A DNA stretch of 5,014 bases from an uncultured Clostridia bacterium (GCA_946405475.1 CAMJHI010000180.1:1-5014); one strand, 5' to 3'. Counted from the first letter of the stretch, positions 1 through 5,014 are shown. Notes: generated by a model not told the origin, from the sequence alone. Numbers and translations: made by a program.

Positions 1-23
1 CTTGTGATTTATTCAGTGTTTCC

Positions 24-557
24 TTAGTATTCTTCATCCTCCATCAGACGGAATTGTTTGTTGATCAGGCGCACAAAAGTATAGATCAGCGGCAGCGTCA
101 GCAGATTGAGCAGCGCGCTCGGCAGATAAAAGCCGAGCAGCTCCCGCAGCGTGCCGCCCGAAACGCCGCAGTGCAGCGCGTAAGAAAAGAAAGCGTAAAC
201 CACTTCAAACACGGCGGTCAGCAGCGACGCCGTGATGAGGTTGTTCATCATGACGTAGGTCATCAGCAGCCCGCAGACAAAACCGGCGAGCGCGAAAAAG
301 AGCGCGTTGGTTCCGTCCGCCCGGCCGACGTTCATGTCGACCAGAATGCCCGCCAACAGGCCGAAATTGAGACCGTAGGTCTCTTTTTCAAACAGGCTGA
401 CCGACACGGTCAGCGGCAGCAGCGGCAGGAACCGCAGCCCGGCCAGTTCGGGCAGCAGCCCGATGTTCTGAACCGCGCCGACGAAAAGCACAAGCGCAAA
501 AAAAGTGAGCCGCCGCAGGATCTTCGGTTTGTTTTCTTTGAGAGACTGAGGGATCAT
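24..557 (-). CDS. mreD: Rod shape-determining membrane protein MreD
   Basis: MreD is an integral membrane partner of MreC and MreB in the elongasome, which guides side-wall peptidoglycan synthesis. The 177-aa product has the family's usual size and is almost entirely hydrophobic, with about five or six membrane segments (roughly residues 17-33, 42-56, 63-75, 84-104, 107-128 and 142-165). The middle has the typical Gly/Asp pattern, GLLAGILVDMNVG followed by DGTNALFF (about 66-88), and the tail is short and acidic (EDEEY). I chose ATG at 557-555. A TTG at 563-561 in the same frame would overlap the mreC stop, but the G-run at 564-569 abuts it directly, whereas it sits 6 nt from the ATG. Only 2 nt separate mreC and mreD, implying translational coupling. 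Only 23 nt follow the stop before the window edge, with no start codon for a next gene. Assignment rests on position plus hydropathy, because MreD sequences are weakly conserved. Confidence 0.93.
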   Translation of the reverse strand: MIPQSLKENKPKILRRLTFFALVLFVGAVQNIGLLPELAGLRFLPLLPLTVSVSLFEKETYGLNFGLLAGILVDMNVGRADGTNALFFALAGFVCGLLMTYVMMNNLITASLLTAVFEVVYAFFSYALHCGVSGGTLRELLGFYLPSALLNLLTLPLIYTFVRLINKQFRLMEDEEY

Positions 558-559
558 AC

Positions 560-1420
560 TCAACCCCCCAGCTTCGCCGAAACGCCCATGCCGCGGAACG
601 AGGTGATGACGAACACGTCGCGCAGTTCGGAAAAATCGACCTGCGTGCTGATCACGGCATAGGAGGATATGTTGGTGGTGTCGTTTTTCACTTCATCGAC
701 CATGCCGATGATCAGATCGGGCGGATAAACACCGCCGGTGCCCGAGGTGCACACAACGCCGCCGGGCGCGACCGAGGTACCGCGATCCAGCCCGGACAGG
801 CGGCATTTGCCTTCGGCGGCCAGCTCCGGCGTGGTGGTGGCATAGCCGGTTTCGCGGGTGCGCACTTCGTAGGCGCCCGCGTTCACCGCCGGGTTGAGCA
901 CCGTGTTGACCACGCAAAAGGTCGGCGCCGCCTTGACCACAACGCCCACCAGATACTTGCCGTAAATGACGGGGTTGTTCACGACGATGCCGTCGAGCGT
1001 GCCCTTGTTGAGCGTAAAGGTGCTGTAAACGTCGCCCGAATCGTGGCCGATGACGGAGGCGCTTTCAAACTTGAAATCGCCCCGTTCTTTTTTCAGTTCC
1101 AGAAATTCTTCATACAAAGCCAACTGCTGCTTGCTTTTTTCGTAATCGACAAGCTGCTCCTGGTAACCGGCGACCTGCTTTTCCAGCTCCTTCACCCGTT
1201 CGGCATAGCTTGCCGCCGAGCGGAAATGAAGGCTGAAATCCTCCAGCCCGTTTGCGATGCGGGCGGAAAGCGACTGCAGCGGCATGAACACCGTGCCGAG
1301 CACGTCGGAGGCGGGGGAAGCGGAATCGTTGGTGACCGCCGCGAAAAACACGGCCAGCAGCAGCACGCCGAACACGCCCAGAAAGCCTTTGAAGCGGCTG
1401 CTTTTGAAAAAGCTGCGCAT
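560..1420 (-). CDS. mreC: Rod shape-determining protein MreC
   Basis: MreC is a bitopic membrane protein that links cytoplasmic MreB to the extracytoplasmic cell-wall synthases and regulates the elongation PBP2/RodA pair. The 286-aa product shows the standard order: a basic N-terminus (MRSFFKSSRFK), one transmembrane helix at about 13-30, a charged coiled coil at about 70-113 (AERVKELEKQVAGYQEQL and onward), then the beta-rich MreC domain at about 118-275. Recognisable motifs are NKGTLDGIVVNNPVI and YLVGVV (138-161), and GGVVCTSGTGGVYPPDLIIG (220-239), the conserved second beta-barrel turn. Length fits the family. The ATG at 1420 lies 6 nt after the mreB stop, and its AAGAGG ribosome binding site falls inside the last Lys/Arg codons of mreB, so the two genes are probably co-translated. 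The Cys residues in the outside domain (C169, C206, C224) are a mild oddity consistent with an anaerobe. Confidence 0.96.
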   Translation of the reverse strand: MRSFFKSSRFKGFLGVFGVLLLAVFFAAVTNDSASPASDVLGTVFMPLQSLSARIANGLEDFSLHFRSAASYAERVKELEKQVAGYQEQLVDYEKSKQQLALYEEFLELKKERGDFKFESASVIGHDSGDVYSTFTLNKGTLDGIVVNNPVIYGKYLVGVVVKAAPTFCVVNTVLNPAVNAGAYEVRTRETGYATTTPELAAEGKCRLSGLDRGTSVAPGGVVCTSGTGGVYPPDLIIGMVDEVKNDTTNISSYAVISTQVDFSELRDVFVITSFRGMGVSAKLGG

Positions 1421-1426
1421 GGCGGC

Positions 1427-2446
1427 TTACCTCTTCTTCTTTTCTCCGCTGAGGGTGCCGAGGGCATCGTGCTCCAGGCAGATGCCGCAGCCGTCGACCA
1501 CACAATCCAGCGGCTTGTCGGCAATGTGAACGGGCATTTTGGTTTCCATGGCGATCAGCTTATCCAGCCCGCGCAGCAGCGCGCCGCCGCCGGTGAGCAT
1601 GATGCCGTGGTCGATGATATCCGCCGCCAGCTCGGGGGGCGTTTTTTCCAGCGTGGAACGCACCGCGTCAATGATCTGGTTCACCGGGTCGGACAGCGCC
1701 TCGCGCACCTCTTCCGACGTGATCTCGATGTTTTTGGGCAGACCATCCATCAGGTTGCGGCCCTTCACGTTCATCGCGCCCTCGCCCTCATAGGGGTAGG
1801 CGGAGCCGAGGCGGATCTTGATCTCCTCCGCGCTGCGTTCCCCGATGAGCAGGTTGTATTTCTTTTTGATGTAGGCAATGATCGCCTCGTCGAAATCATC
1901 GCCCGCCACGCGCGCCGAGCGCGAGGTGACGATATCGCCCAGCGCCAGCACCGCCACTTCGGACGTGCCGCCGCCGATGTCGACGACCATGCTGCCGGTG
2001 GCCTCGCTCACGGGCAGACCCGCGCCGATGGCCGCGGCCATGGGTTCTTCGATCAGGCTGACGTATTTGGCGCCGGCGCTGCGCGCGGCGTCGTGCACCG
2101 CGCGGCGTTCCACTTCCGTCACGCCGGAGGGGATGCAGATCATCACGCGGGCGCGGTTGAAGGGCGAGCCGCTGATGGCGCGCTTGATGAACGCCTTGAG
2201 CATGTCGGCCGTCACGTCAAAATCGGCAATGACGCCGTCTTTGAGCGGACGCACGGCGGTGATGGAGCCGGGGGTGCGGCCGATCATTTCTTTGGCGTCG
2301 GCGCCGACGGCCACCACGCGGGGCGGCTGCGAACGAACGTCGACCGCCACCACGCTGGGTTCGCGGATGACGATGCCCTTGCCTTTGACAAACACAAGGG
2401 TGTTGGCCGTGCCGAGGTCAATTCCGATATCCTGTGAAAAAAGCAT
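1427..2446 (-). CDS. mreB: Actin-like rod shape protein MreB
   Basis: MreB is the bacterial actin homologue. It binds ATP, forms membrane-attached antiparallel filaments and orients the peptidoglycan elongation machinery. The 339-aa product has the full family length. The ATPase signature motifs are in order: phosphate-1 loop DLGTANT at 10-16, the EEPMAAAIG segment with the expected catalytic Glu at about 133-134, phosphate-2 DIGGGTSEVAVL at 156-167, and the adenosine loop GIMLTGGGALLRGL at 281-294. The segment SGSPFNRARV (about 92-101) corresponds to the region near the membrane-contact loop of domain IA. The ATG at 2446 has a GGAGG at 2458-2462, spaced a rather long 11 nt away. It lies 30 nt downstream of the lipoprotein gene with no terminator between. 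The paralogue Mbl is the main alternative, but immediate linkage to mreC and mreD favours MreB proper. Confidence 0.98.
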   Translation of the reverse strand: MLFSQDIGIDLGTANTLVFVKGKGIVIREPSVVAVDVRSQPPRVVAVGADAKEMIGRTPGSITAVRPLKDGVIADFDVTADMLKAFIKRAISGSPFNRARVMICIPSGVTEVERRAVHDAARSAGAKYVSLIEEPMAAAIGAGLPVSEATGSMVVDIGGGTSEVAVLALGDIVTSRSARVAGDDFDEAIIAYIKKKYNLLIGERSAEEIKIRLGSAYPYEGEGAMNVKGRNLMDGLPKNIEITSEEVREALSDPVNQIIDAVRSTLEKTPPELAADIIDHGIMLTGGGALLRGLDKLIAMETKMPVHIADKPLDCVVDGCGICLEHDALGTLSGEKKKR

Positions 2447-2476
2447 AATGGTTCATTCCTCCGAATCTGTAGGTGA

Positions 2477-3184
2477 TCACACACGATATTCGATCGTGTC
2501 GAGGATCGCTTTGAAATCTGTTTTGCCCTTGTCCTCATAGTTCTTGCAGCTGCAGGAAAACGCCATCACGCCGTTGACGCTGTCGATGTAATACGCTTCC
2601 ATGTAGGACTTGGGGTTGGCGTTGTTCATGTCGATGATCAGGCAGATCGCGTCGCGTCCGCCGATCTGCACCTTTTTCGACGTCACGGTGCCGTTCTTGG
2701 CCGCGGTTTCGTTGCTGAAGAATTCCTCCACGATCTTCGCGCGGGCTTCGGCCGAGTTGTCTTCGCCTTCGACCGCGTCAAAGAGCGTATAATCGATCTG
2801 CGTGCCTTTTTTGTCGTTGCGCAGCATGATCACGTCGCCGCCGATGTTCTCATAACCGCTGGGCACCTTGATGGTGAACTCCTGGCAGGAGATCTTGCCG
2901 CCCTCCGTCAGATAAGACGGGAACGACACCGGCATCGTCTGATCCTCGCCGTTGGCGTCGGTCACCTTCCACAGCAGATTGCCCTGTTCATCCACCACGG
3001 TCTCGCCCTTGGCGTCGGTCACCAGCTCGTAGGCGTTGTCATCGGGATTCTGGCGGTAAAAGATCTTGCCGTTCTTTTTGTAAACAAGCGAATCGTCCTT
3101 TTTGCCGCAGCCGATGCCGGTCACGGCCAGAAGGCTGGCCAGCGCAAGCAGAACCGCCGTGATTTTGATCGTTGTGTTTTTCAT
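2477..3184 (-). CDS. Putative secreted lipoprotein, first gene of the mre operon
   Basis: I do not recognise a named family for this 235-aa protein. The N-terminus (MKNTTIKITAVLLALASLLA, then VTGIGCGKKD) is a lipoprotein signal: basic start, hydrophobic core and Cys at 26 followed by a charged linker. The lipobox reads G-I-G-C, so the -3 residue is Gly instead of the usual Leu, although Gly at -1 fits. After the Cys comes a short region with two similar units, VTDAKGE (55-61) and VTDANGE (74-80), interspersed with VVDEQGN. From about 99 on, the alternation of FTIKVPSGYE, VQIGGRDAICLIID, YYIDSVNGVMAFSCSC and a terminal FKAILDTIEYRV suggests a PsbP/DUF1795-like beta fold, common in clostridial lipoproteins; this is inference by pattern only. 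The ATG at 3184 follows an AAGGGA-type site and lies about 40 nt from a strong promoter. Its place at the head of mreBCD suggests an envelope role, but no function can be assigned. Confidence 0.85.
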   Translation of the reverse strand: MKNTTIKITAVLLALASLLAVTGIGCGKKDDSLVYKKNGKIFYRQNPDDNAYELVTDAKGETVVDEQGNLLWKVTDANGEDQTMPVSFPSYLTEGGKISCQEFTIKVPSGYENIGGDVIMLRNDKKGTQIDYTLFDAVEGEDNSAEARAKIVEEFFSNETAAKNGTVTSKKVQIGGRDAICLIIDMNNANPKSYMEAYYIDSVNGVMAFSCSCKNYEDKGKTDFKAILDTIEYRV

Positions 3185-3231
3185 TACGTTTCCCTTCCCT
3201 TTTCTTTTTTATTCATATGTATACAGATTAA

Positions 3232-3260
3232 AGTATAGCATTGCCCTTCCGAATTGTCAA
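3232..3260 (-). promoter_or_regulatory. Sigma-A promoter of the lipoprotein-mreBCD operon
   Basis: Read on the minus strand, this is a perfect -35 TTGACA (3260-3255), a 17-nt spacer, and a -10 TATACT (3237-3232) preceded by TGC, which makes an extended -10. The predicted transcription start is near 3225, giving a leader of about 40 nt before the lipoprotein ATG. It is the only near-consensus promoter seen upstream of the four minus-strand genes, so it probably drives the whole operon. Confidence 0.88.
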
Positions 3261-3296
3261 GATTTATCAGCAGGTTTCGGCAGCGGGAGCCGGATT

Positions 3297-3309
3297 CTAC
3301 GCTGCGTAG
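3297..3309. repeat. Perfect 13-bp palindrome, candidate operator
   Basis: The sequence CTACGC-T-GCGTAG is a perfect inverted repeat with 6-bp arms around one central base. It ends one base before the putative -35 of the HTH regulator promoter and lies 36 bp upstream of the -35 of the divergent mre-operon promoter. Its size and symmetry suit a dimeric XRE-family repressor. The operator role is inferred from position, and no second copy was noticed in the window. Confidence 0.5.
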
Positions 3310-3310
3310 G

Positions 3311-3339
3311 TTGCAGGCACAGCGGGAATGCGGTAAGAT
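3311..3339 (+). promoter_or_regulatory. Putative promoter of the HTH-desulfoferrodoxin gene
   Basis: A weak -35 TTGCAG (3311-3316), a 17-nt spacer and a -10 TAAGAT (3334-3339) lie just upstream of the gene. The predicted start near 3346 gives a very short leader of about 17 nt that begins at the ribosome binding site. The -10 region ATGCGGTAAGATGGA (3328-3342) matches the promoter of the downstream zinc-ribbon gene at 13 of 15 positions, which supports it being real. Confidence 0.55.
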
Positions 3340-3346
3340 GGACGCA

Positions 3347-3355
3347 AAAGGAGGT
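3347..3355 (+). promoter_or_regulatory. Ribosome binding site fixing the start of the HTH regulator
   Basis: AAAGGAGGT is a near-perfect Shine-Dalgarno sequence placed 7 nt before the ATG at 3363. The reading frame stays open upstream as far as 3102, into the region opposite the lipoprotein gene, but this site and the HTH homology beginning just after it show that translation starts at 3363. Confidence 0.92.
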
Positions 3356-3362
3356 GCCAACC

Positions 3363-3947
3363 ATGAATCAATACGTCACCGGCGCCATGATCAGGGCCCT
3401 GCGCGAACAGCACGGTCTGACTCAGCTTCAGCTCGCAGGCGCACTCATGGTGAGCGACAAAACCGTTTCCAAATGGGAGACCGGCAAGGGCTACCCCGAC
3501 ATCACCCTGCTTGAGCCGCTGGCAAAGGCGCTGAACGTTTCCGTTGCCGAGCTGCTCACGGGCAAGCCCGTGGCCAACGTCAACCTTTCCGCGAACATGC
3601 TGCGTTCTCATTTTTACGTCTGCCCGGTGTGCGGCAACATCATTCACAGCATGGGCGCCGCGCCGATGTGCTGTCACGGCGTCTCCCTGCCGCCGCTCGA
3701 GGCCGAGCCGGAGGACGAAACGCACACACTGACGGTGGAAGCGGTGGAGGATGAATTTTTCGTTTCGTGCGCTCACGAAATGACCAAGCAGCACTATCTC
3801 TCGTTCTTCGCCGCCGTTTCGACCGACCGGGTGCAGATCGTCAAGCTCTACCCCGAGGGGAACGCCGAAGCTCGCTTCAAGCGCAACATGGTCAAACGAA
3901 TCTATTTTTACTGCAACCGCGACGGGCTGTTCGTGCATAAGTTGTAA
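3363..3947 (+). CDS. XRE-family HTH regulator fused to a desulfoferrodoxin-like iron domain
   Basis: The 194-aa protein has two parts. Residues about 6-66 are a Cro/C1-type helix-turn-helix (IRALREQHGLTQLQLA, then recognition helix SDKTVSKWETGKGYPD and LAKALNVSVAELL). Residues about 83-194 match desulfoferrodoxin/superoxide reductase along their whole length. CPVCGNII (87-94) and Cys-Cys 103-104 correspond to the rubredoxin-like FeS4 centre I. H121, H138 (HEM), H144 (QHY) and C184 correspond to ligands of the catalytic Fe centre II. Known reductases carry a fourth His in the C-N-x-H-G motif; here the motif is CNRDG, with Asp at 187. The Lys next to the first His, important for superoxide reduction, is Thr 120, while the preceding Glu is kept. 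The likely role is a DNA-binding sensor of superoxide, oxygen or iron state, not an efficient enzyme; that is inference. It may also control itself through the palindrome at 3297-3309. No clear terminator follows it. Confidence 0.9.
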   Translation: MNQYVTGAMIRALREQHGLTQLQLAGALMVSDKTVSKWETGKGYPDITLLEPLAKALNVSVAELLTGKPVANVNLSANMLRSHFYVCPVCGNIIHSMGAAPMCCHGVSLPPLEAEPEDETHTLTVEAVEDEFFVSCAHEMTKQHYLSFFAAVSTDRVQIVKLYPEGNAEARFKRNMVKRIYFYCNRDGLFVHKL

Positions 3948-3957
3948 AAACGTTTTT
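3946..3957. repeat. AAAAACGTTTTT palindrome after the HTH gene
   Basis: This perfect 12-bp palindrome overlaps the stop codon of the HTH gene and ends 3 bp before the putative -35 of the next promoter. As RNA it would form only a very weak hairpin, so a terminator role is doubtful. A protein-binding site or chance AT-rich symmetry are both possible. Confidence 0.3.
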
Positions 3958-3960
3958 CTG

Positions 3961-3988
3961 TTGCAAACCCCGACCGATGTGGTAAAAT
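3961..3988 (+). promoter_or_regulatory. Putative promoter of the zinc-ribbon gene
   Basis: This has a -35 TTGCAA (3961-3966), a 16-nt spacer and a -10 TAAAAT (3983-3988) with an upstream TGTG like the -16 element of Gram-positive promoters. The predicted start near 3995 leaves a leader of about 45 nt. The leader contains a short inverted repeat, GCGGAA (3992-3997) with TTCCGC (4011-4016). Confidence 0.6.
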
Positions 3989-4027
3989 GGAGCGGAAGAA
4001 AGCGGACCCGTTCCGCGCCGCGCGTCG

Positions 4028-4034
4028 AAGGTGG
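4028..4034 (+). promoter_or_regulatory. Ribosome binding site deciding the zinc-ribbon start
   Basis: AGGTGG within AAGGTGG resembles AAGGAGG with one mismatch and lies 5 nt before the ATG at 4040. An in-frame GTG at 4031 falls inside this site and has no ribosome binding site of its own, so the ATG is preferred. Confidence 0.7.
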
Positions 4035-4039
4035 ATCAT

Positions 4040-4273
4040 ATGGAAAAAGTGATGCTGAAAGAACTGAATATGAGTACGAGAGAAGAATCTCTCGCCTTTT
4101 TGAAGCGGCTGTGGAACGGCAAAGAGACGCCCTGCCCGTTTTGCGGCAGCGTACTGGAACCGCTGCACAAAAAAGCCAAAAAGAGCGACTGCGACTGGCA
4201 GTGCAAAAGCTGCGGCAGGGTTTTCAGGACGCTGCATCTGCTGGACGAACTGAATGAACAGCAGCCGGAATGA
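4040..4273 (+). CDS. Small zinc-ribbon protein, IS1595 transposase N-terminus-like
   Basis: This 77-aa protein is too short for an enzyme. Its first part is helical (MSTREESLAFLKRLWNGKE, 11-29), then come CPFCGS (32-37) and CKSCGRVFRTLH (55-66), a CxxC...CxxC pattern that should bind one zinc. An extra Cys at 51 precedes the second knuckle. The order 'helix ending in a Leu-Trp segment, CPxCGS, basic loop, W-x-C-K-x-C-G-R-x-F' resembles the N-terminal zinc ribbon of IS1595-type transposases, but there is no catalytic domain and the gene ends cleanly at a terminator. It may therefore be a free-standing nucleic-acid-binding protein, a domesticated fragment, or an unrelated zinc ribbon. It has its own promoter and good start signals, which argue for a real gene. 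It lies 92 nt after the HTH-desulfoferrodoxin gene in the same direction, so a shared role is possible but unproven. Confidence 0.78.
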   Translation: MEKVMLKELNMSTREESLAFLKRLWNGKETPCPFCGSVLEPLHKKAKKSDCDWQCKSCGRVFRTLHLLDELNEQQPE

Positions 4274-4332
4274 TCAAACAAAAGCCGACCGGGCTTTCCG
4301 TAAAGGAACAGTCCGGTCGGTCTTGTTTTGTT
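4274..4332. terminator. Bidirectional intrinsic terminator between convergent genes
   Basis: The left arm 4284-4299 pairs with the right arm 4305-4321. The core is an 8-bp CCGACCGG/CCGGTCGG stem, followed by three more pairs including a G-U, a bulged C at 4309, and a TTCC/GGAA tip closed by a GTAAA loop. On the plus strand it is followed by TCTTGTTTTGTT. On the minus strand it is followed by CTTTTGTTTG. It starts just after the zinc-ribbon stop and ends 8 nt before the trkH stop, so it can serve both genes. Confidence 0.9.
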
Positions 4333-4340
4333 CGTCTGAT

Positions 4341-5014
4341 TCAGCGGGAGCGTTTCCACATCATGGGGGTAAACATCATGATCAGCGGGAAGATTTCCAG
4401 CCGCCCCAACAGCATATCGGCGGAAAGCACGAGCTTGCTCAGGTCGGACAGCATGGAATAGTTGCCCGTCGGCCCGACCAGCCCCAGCCCGGGGCCGATG
4501 TTGTTCAGGCACGCGACAACGCTGGTCACCGTGGTGTCATAATTGAAATTGTCGAACGACACCACCAGACAGGAAAGCAGGAAGATGACCACGTAAAGCA
4601 GCAGATAGGCGTTGATTTCCGCCACCACGTTGGGCTCGACCACGGCGCCGTCCATCTTGATGACCTTGACGCTCTTGGGGTGCAGCATTTTCTGCACGGA
4701 ATTGCGCATGGATTTATAAAGGATGACCAGCCGCGCCACCTTGATGCCGCCGCCCGTGGAGCCGGCGCACGCGCCGATGATCATGAGCATCACGAGCAGA
4801 CAGCGGGAAAACTCCGGCCATTTATCAAAGTCGGCGGTCGCGTAGCCGGTGGTGGTGATGATGGAGGCCACCTGGAAAAAGCTGTAGCGGAATGCCTTGC
4901 CCAGCCCGCCGAAGAGCCGCAGCGTGTTCAGCGTGATCGCGCCCACGCTCGCGCCGACGATGCCGAAATAGGTCAGCACCTCGCGGTTGGTCAGCGCCGC
5001 CAAAAAGTTGCGGG
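4341..5014 (-). CDS. trkH: TrkH-type potassium uptake subunit, C-terminal part (5' end beyond window)
   Basis: TrkH/KtrB proteins are the membrane pore of K+ uptake systems gated by a cytoplasmic NAD/ATP-binding TrkA/KtrA ring. About 224 residues are visible of a protein usually near 450-490 aa. The frame runs open through the right edge (preceding codons give R-N-F-L), so the TTG near 5003 is not the start. Visible motifs are the third pore loop with filter TTTGYAT, followed by DFDKWPEFSR; the conserved GACAGSTGGGIKVAR segment after the next membrane helix; a basic cytoplasmic stretch (KSMRNSVQKMLHPKSVKVIK); a strongly hydrophobic helix (NAYLLLYVVIFLLSCLVV); the fourth pore loop LNNIGPGLGLVGPTGNY; and the closing helix with RLEIFPLIMMF. 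The paired TTTGY and NIGPGL filters point to a K+ transporter. No trkA partner follows it; any partner must be upstream, outside the window, or elsewhere. Confidence 0.95.
   Translation of the reverse strand, partial: RNFLAALTNREVLTYFGIVGASVGAITLNTLRLFGGLGKAFRYSFFQVASIITTTGYATADFDKWPEFSRCLLVMLMIIGACAGSTGGGIKVARLVILYKSMRNSVQKMLHPKSVKVIKMDGAVVEPNVVAEINAYLLLYVVIFLLSCLVVSFDNFNYDTTVTSVVACLNNIGPGLGLVGPTGNYSMLSDLSKLVLSADMLLGRLEIFPLIMMFTPMMWKRSR

Noticed and set aside
54..662. A 202-codon plus-strand frame opposite mreD
   Set aside because: Its Gln/Arg-rich, low-complexity composition is typical of an antisense shadow; the minus strand encodes a coherent membrane protein.
1043..2437. A 464-codon open frame on the plus strand opposite mreB and part of mreC
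   Set aside because: It is a shadow of mreB and mreC caused by high GC at third positions. It is rich in His, Ala, Arg and Gly with no domain, has no ribosome binding site, and the minus-strand genes carry unmistakable family motifs.
3102..3362. N-terminal extension of the HTH regulator
   Set aside because: The frame is open, but the extension runs antisense to the lipoprotein start, lacks a ribosome binding site and crosses both promoters. The AAAGGAGGT at 3347-3355 fixes the start at 3363.
3254..3514. An 86-codon plus-strand frame overlapping the promoter region and the start of the HTH gene
   Set aside because: It overlaps the real gene out of frame, is Arg-rich, and has no ribosome binding site.
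3297..3938. A 213-codon minus-strand frame opposite the HTH-desulfoferrodoxin gene
   Set aside because: No recognisable motifs and His/Arg-rich shadow composition; the plus strand has clear domains and start signals.
3946..3957. AAAAACGTTTTT as an intrinsic terminator of the HTH gene
   Set aside because: The hairpin would consist of A-U pairs with almost no GC stem or loop, so it is too weak. It is kept only as a palindrome of unknown role.
4040..4332. An insertion sequence remnant around the zinc-ribbon gene
   Set aside because: No terminal inverted repeats, target duplication or transposase catalytic domain is visible; the only inverted repeat is the terminator stem.
4036..4512. A 158-codon minus-strand frame spanning the zinc-ribbon gene, the terminator and the end of trkH
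   Set aside because: It crosses a strong bidirectional terminator and overlaps two genes with good evidence; no domain is visible.

Overview
This window looks like chromosomal DNA from an anaerobic, moderately GC-rich member of the Firmicutes, most plausibly Clostridia of the Oscillospiraceae/Ruminococcaceae type. The reasons are an mreBCD cluster, sigma-A-like promoters, strong AAAGGAGGT-type ribosome binding sites, a lipoprotein with a Gram-positive-style signal, and a desulfoferrodoxin-type iron domain, which is typical of anaerobes. The assignment is inferred from gene content and style, not from a marker gene.

Layout. The left two thirds (about 24-3184) lie on the minus strand and read right to left: a near-consensus extended -10 promoter (3232-3260), a small secreted lipoprotein (2477-3184), mreB (1427-2446), mreC (560-1420) and mreD (24-557). 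Gaps are 30 nt, 6 nt and 2 nt with no terminator between them, so this looks like one operon. MreB filaments, the MreC scaffold and the MreD membrane protein form the core of the elongasome, which directs side-wall peptidoglycan synthesis. The leading lipoprotein has no recognised function but is placed to be co-expressed with them.

A 178-bp divergent intergenic region (3185-3362) carries the mre-operon promoter, a perfect 13-bp palindrome (3297-3309) and a forward promoter. The forward promoter drives a 194-aa regulator (3363-3947) that fuses an XRE helix-turn-helix to a complete desulfoferrodoxin/superoxide reductase-like module. The FeS4 cysteines are intact, but one iron-ligand His of the catalytic site has become Asp and the catalytic Lys has become Thr. 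This is the most interesting item: it looks like an oxygen/redox-enzyme fold recruited as a sensor. It is followed by a 77-aa zinc-ribbon protein (4040-4273) whose promoter shares a 15-nt -10 region with that of the regulator.

The right end holds the C-terminal half of a TrkH-type potassium uptake subunit on the minus strand (4341 to the edge). It converges on the zinc-ribbon gene, with a bidirectional terminator hairpin between them. No RNA genes, CRISPR array, insertion sequence or phage genes are visible. The first 23 bases hold only the region downstream of mreD.
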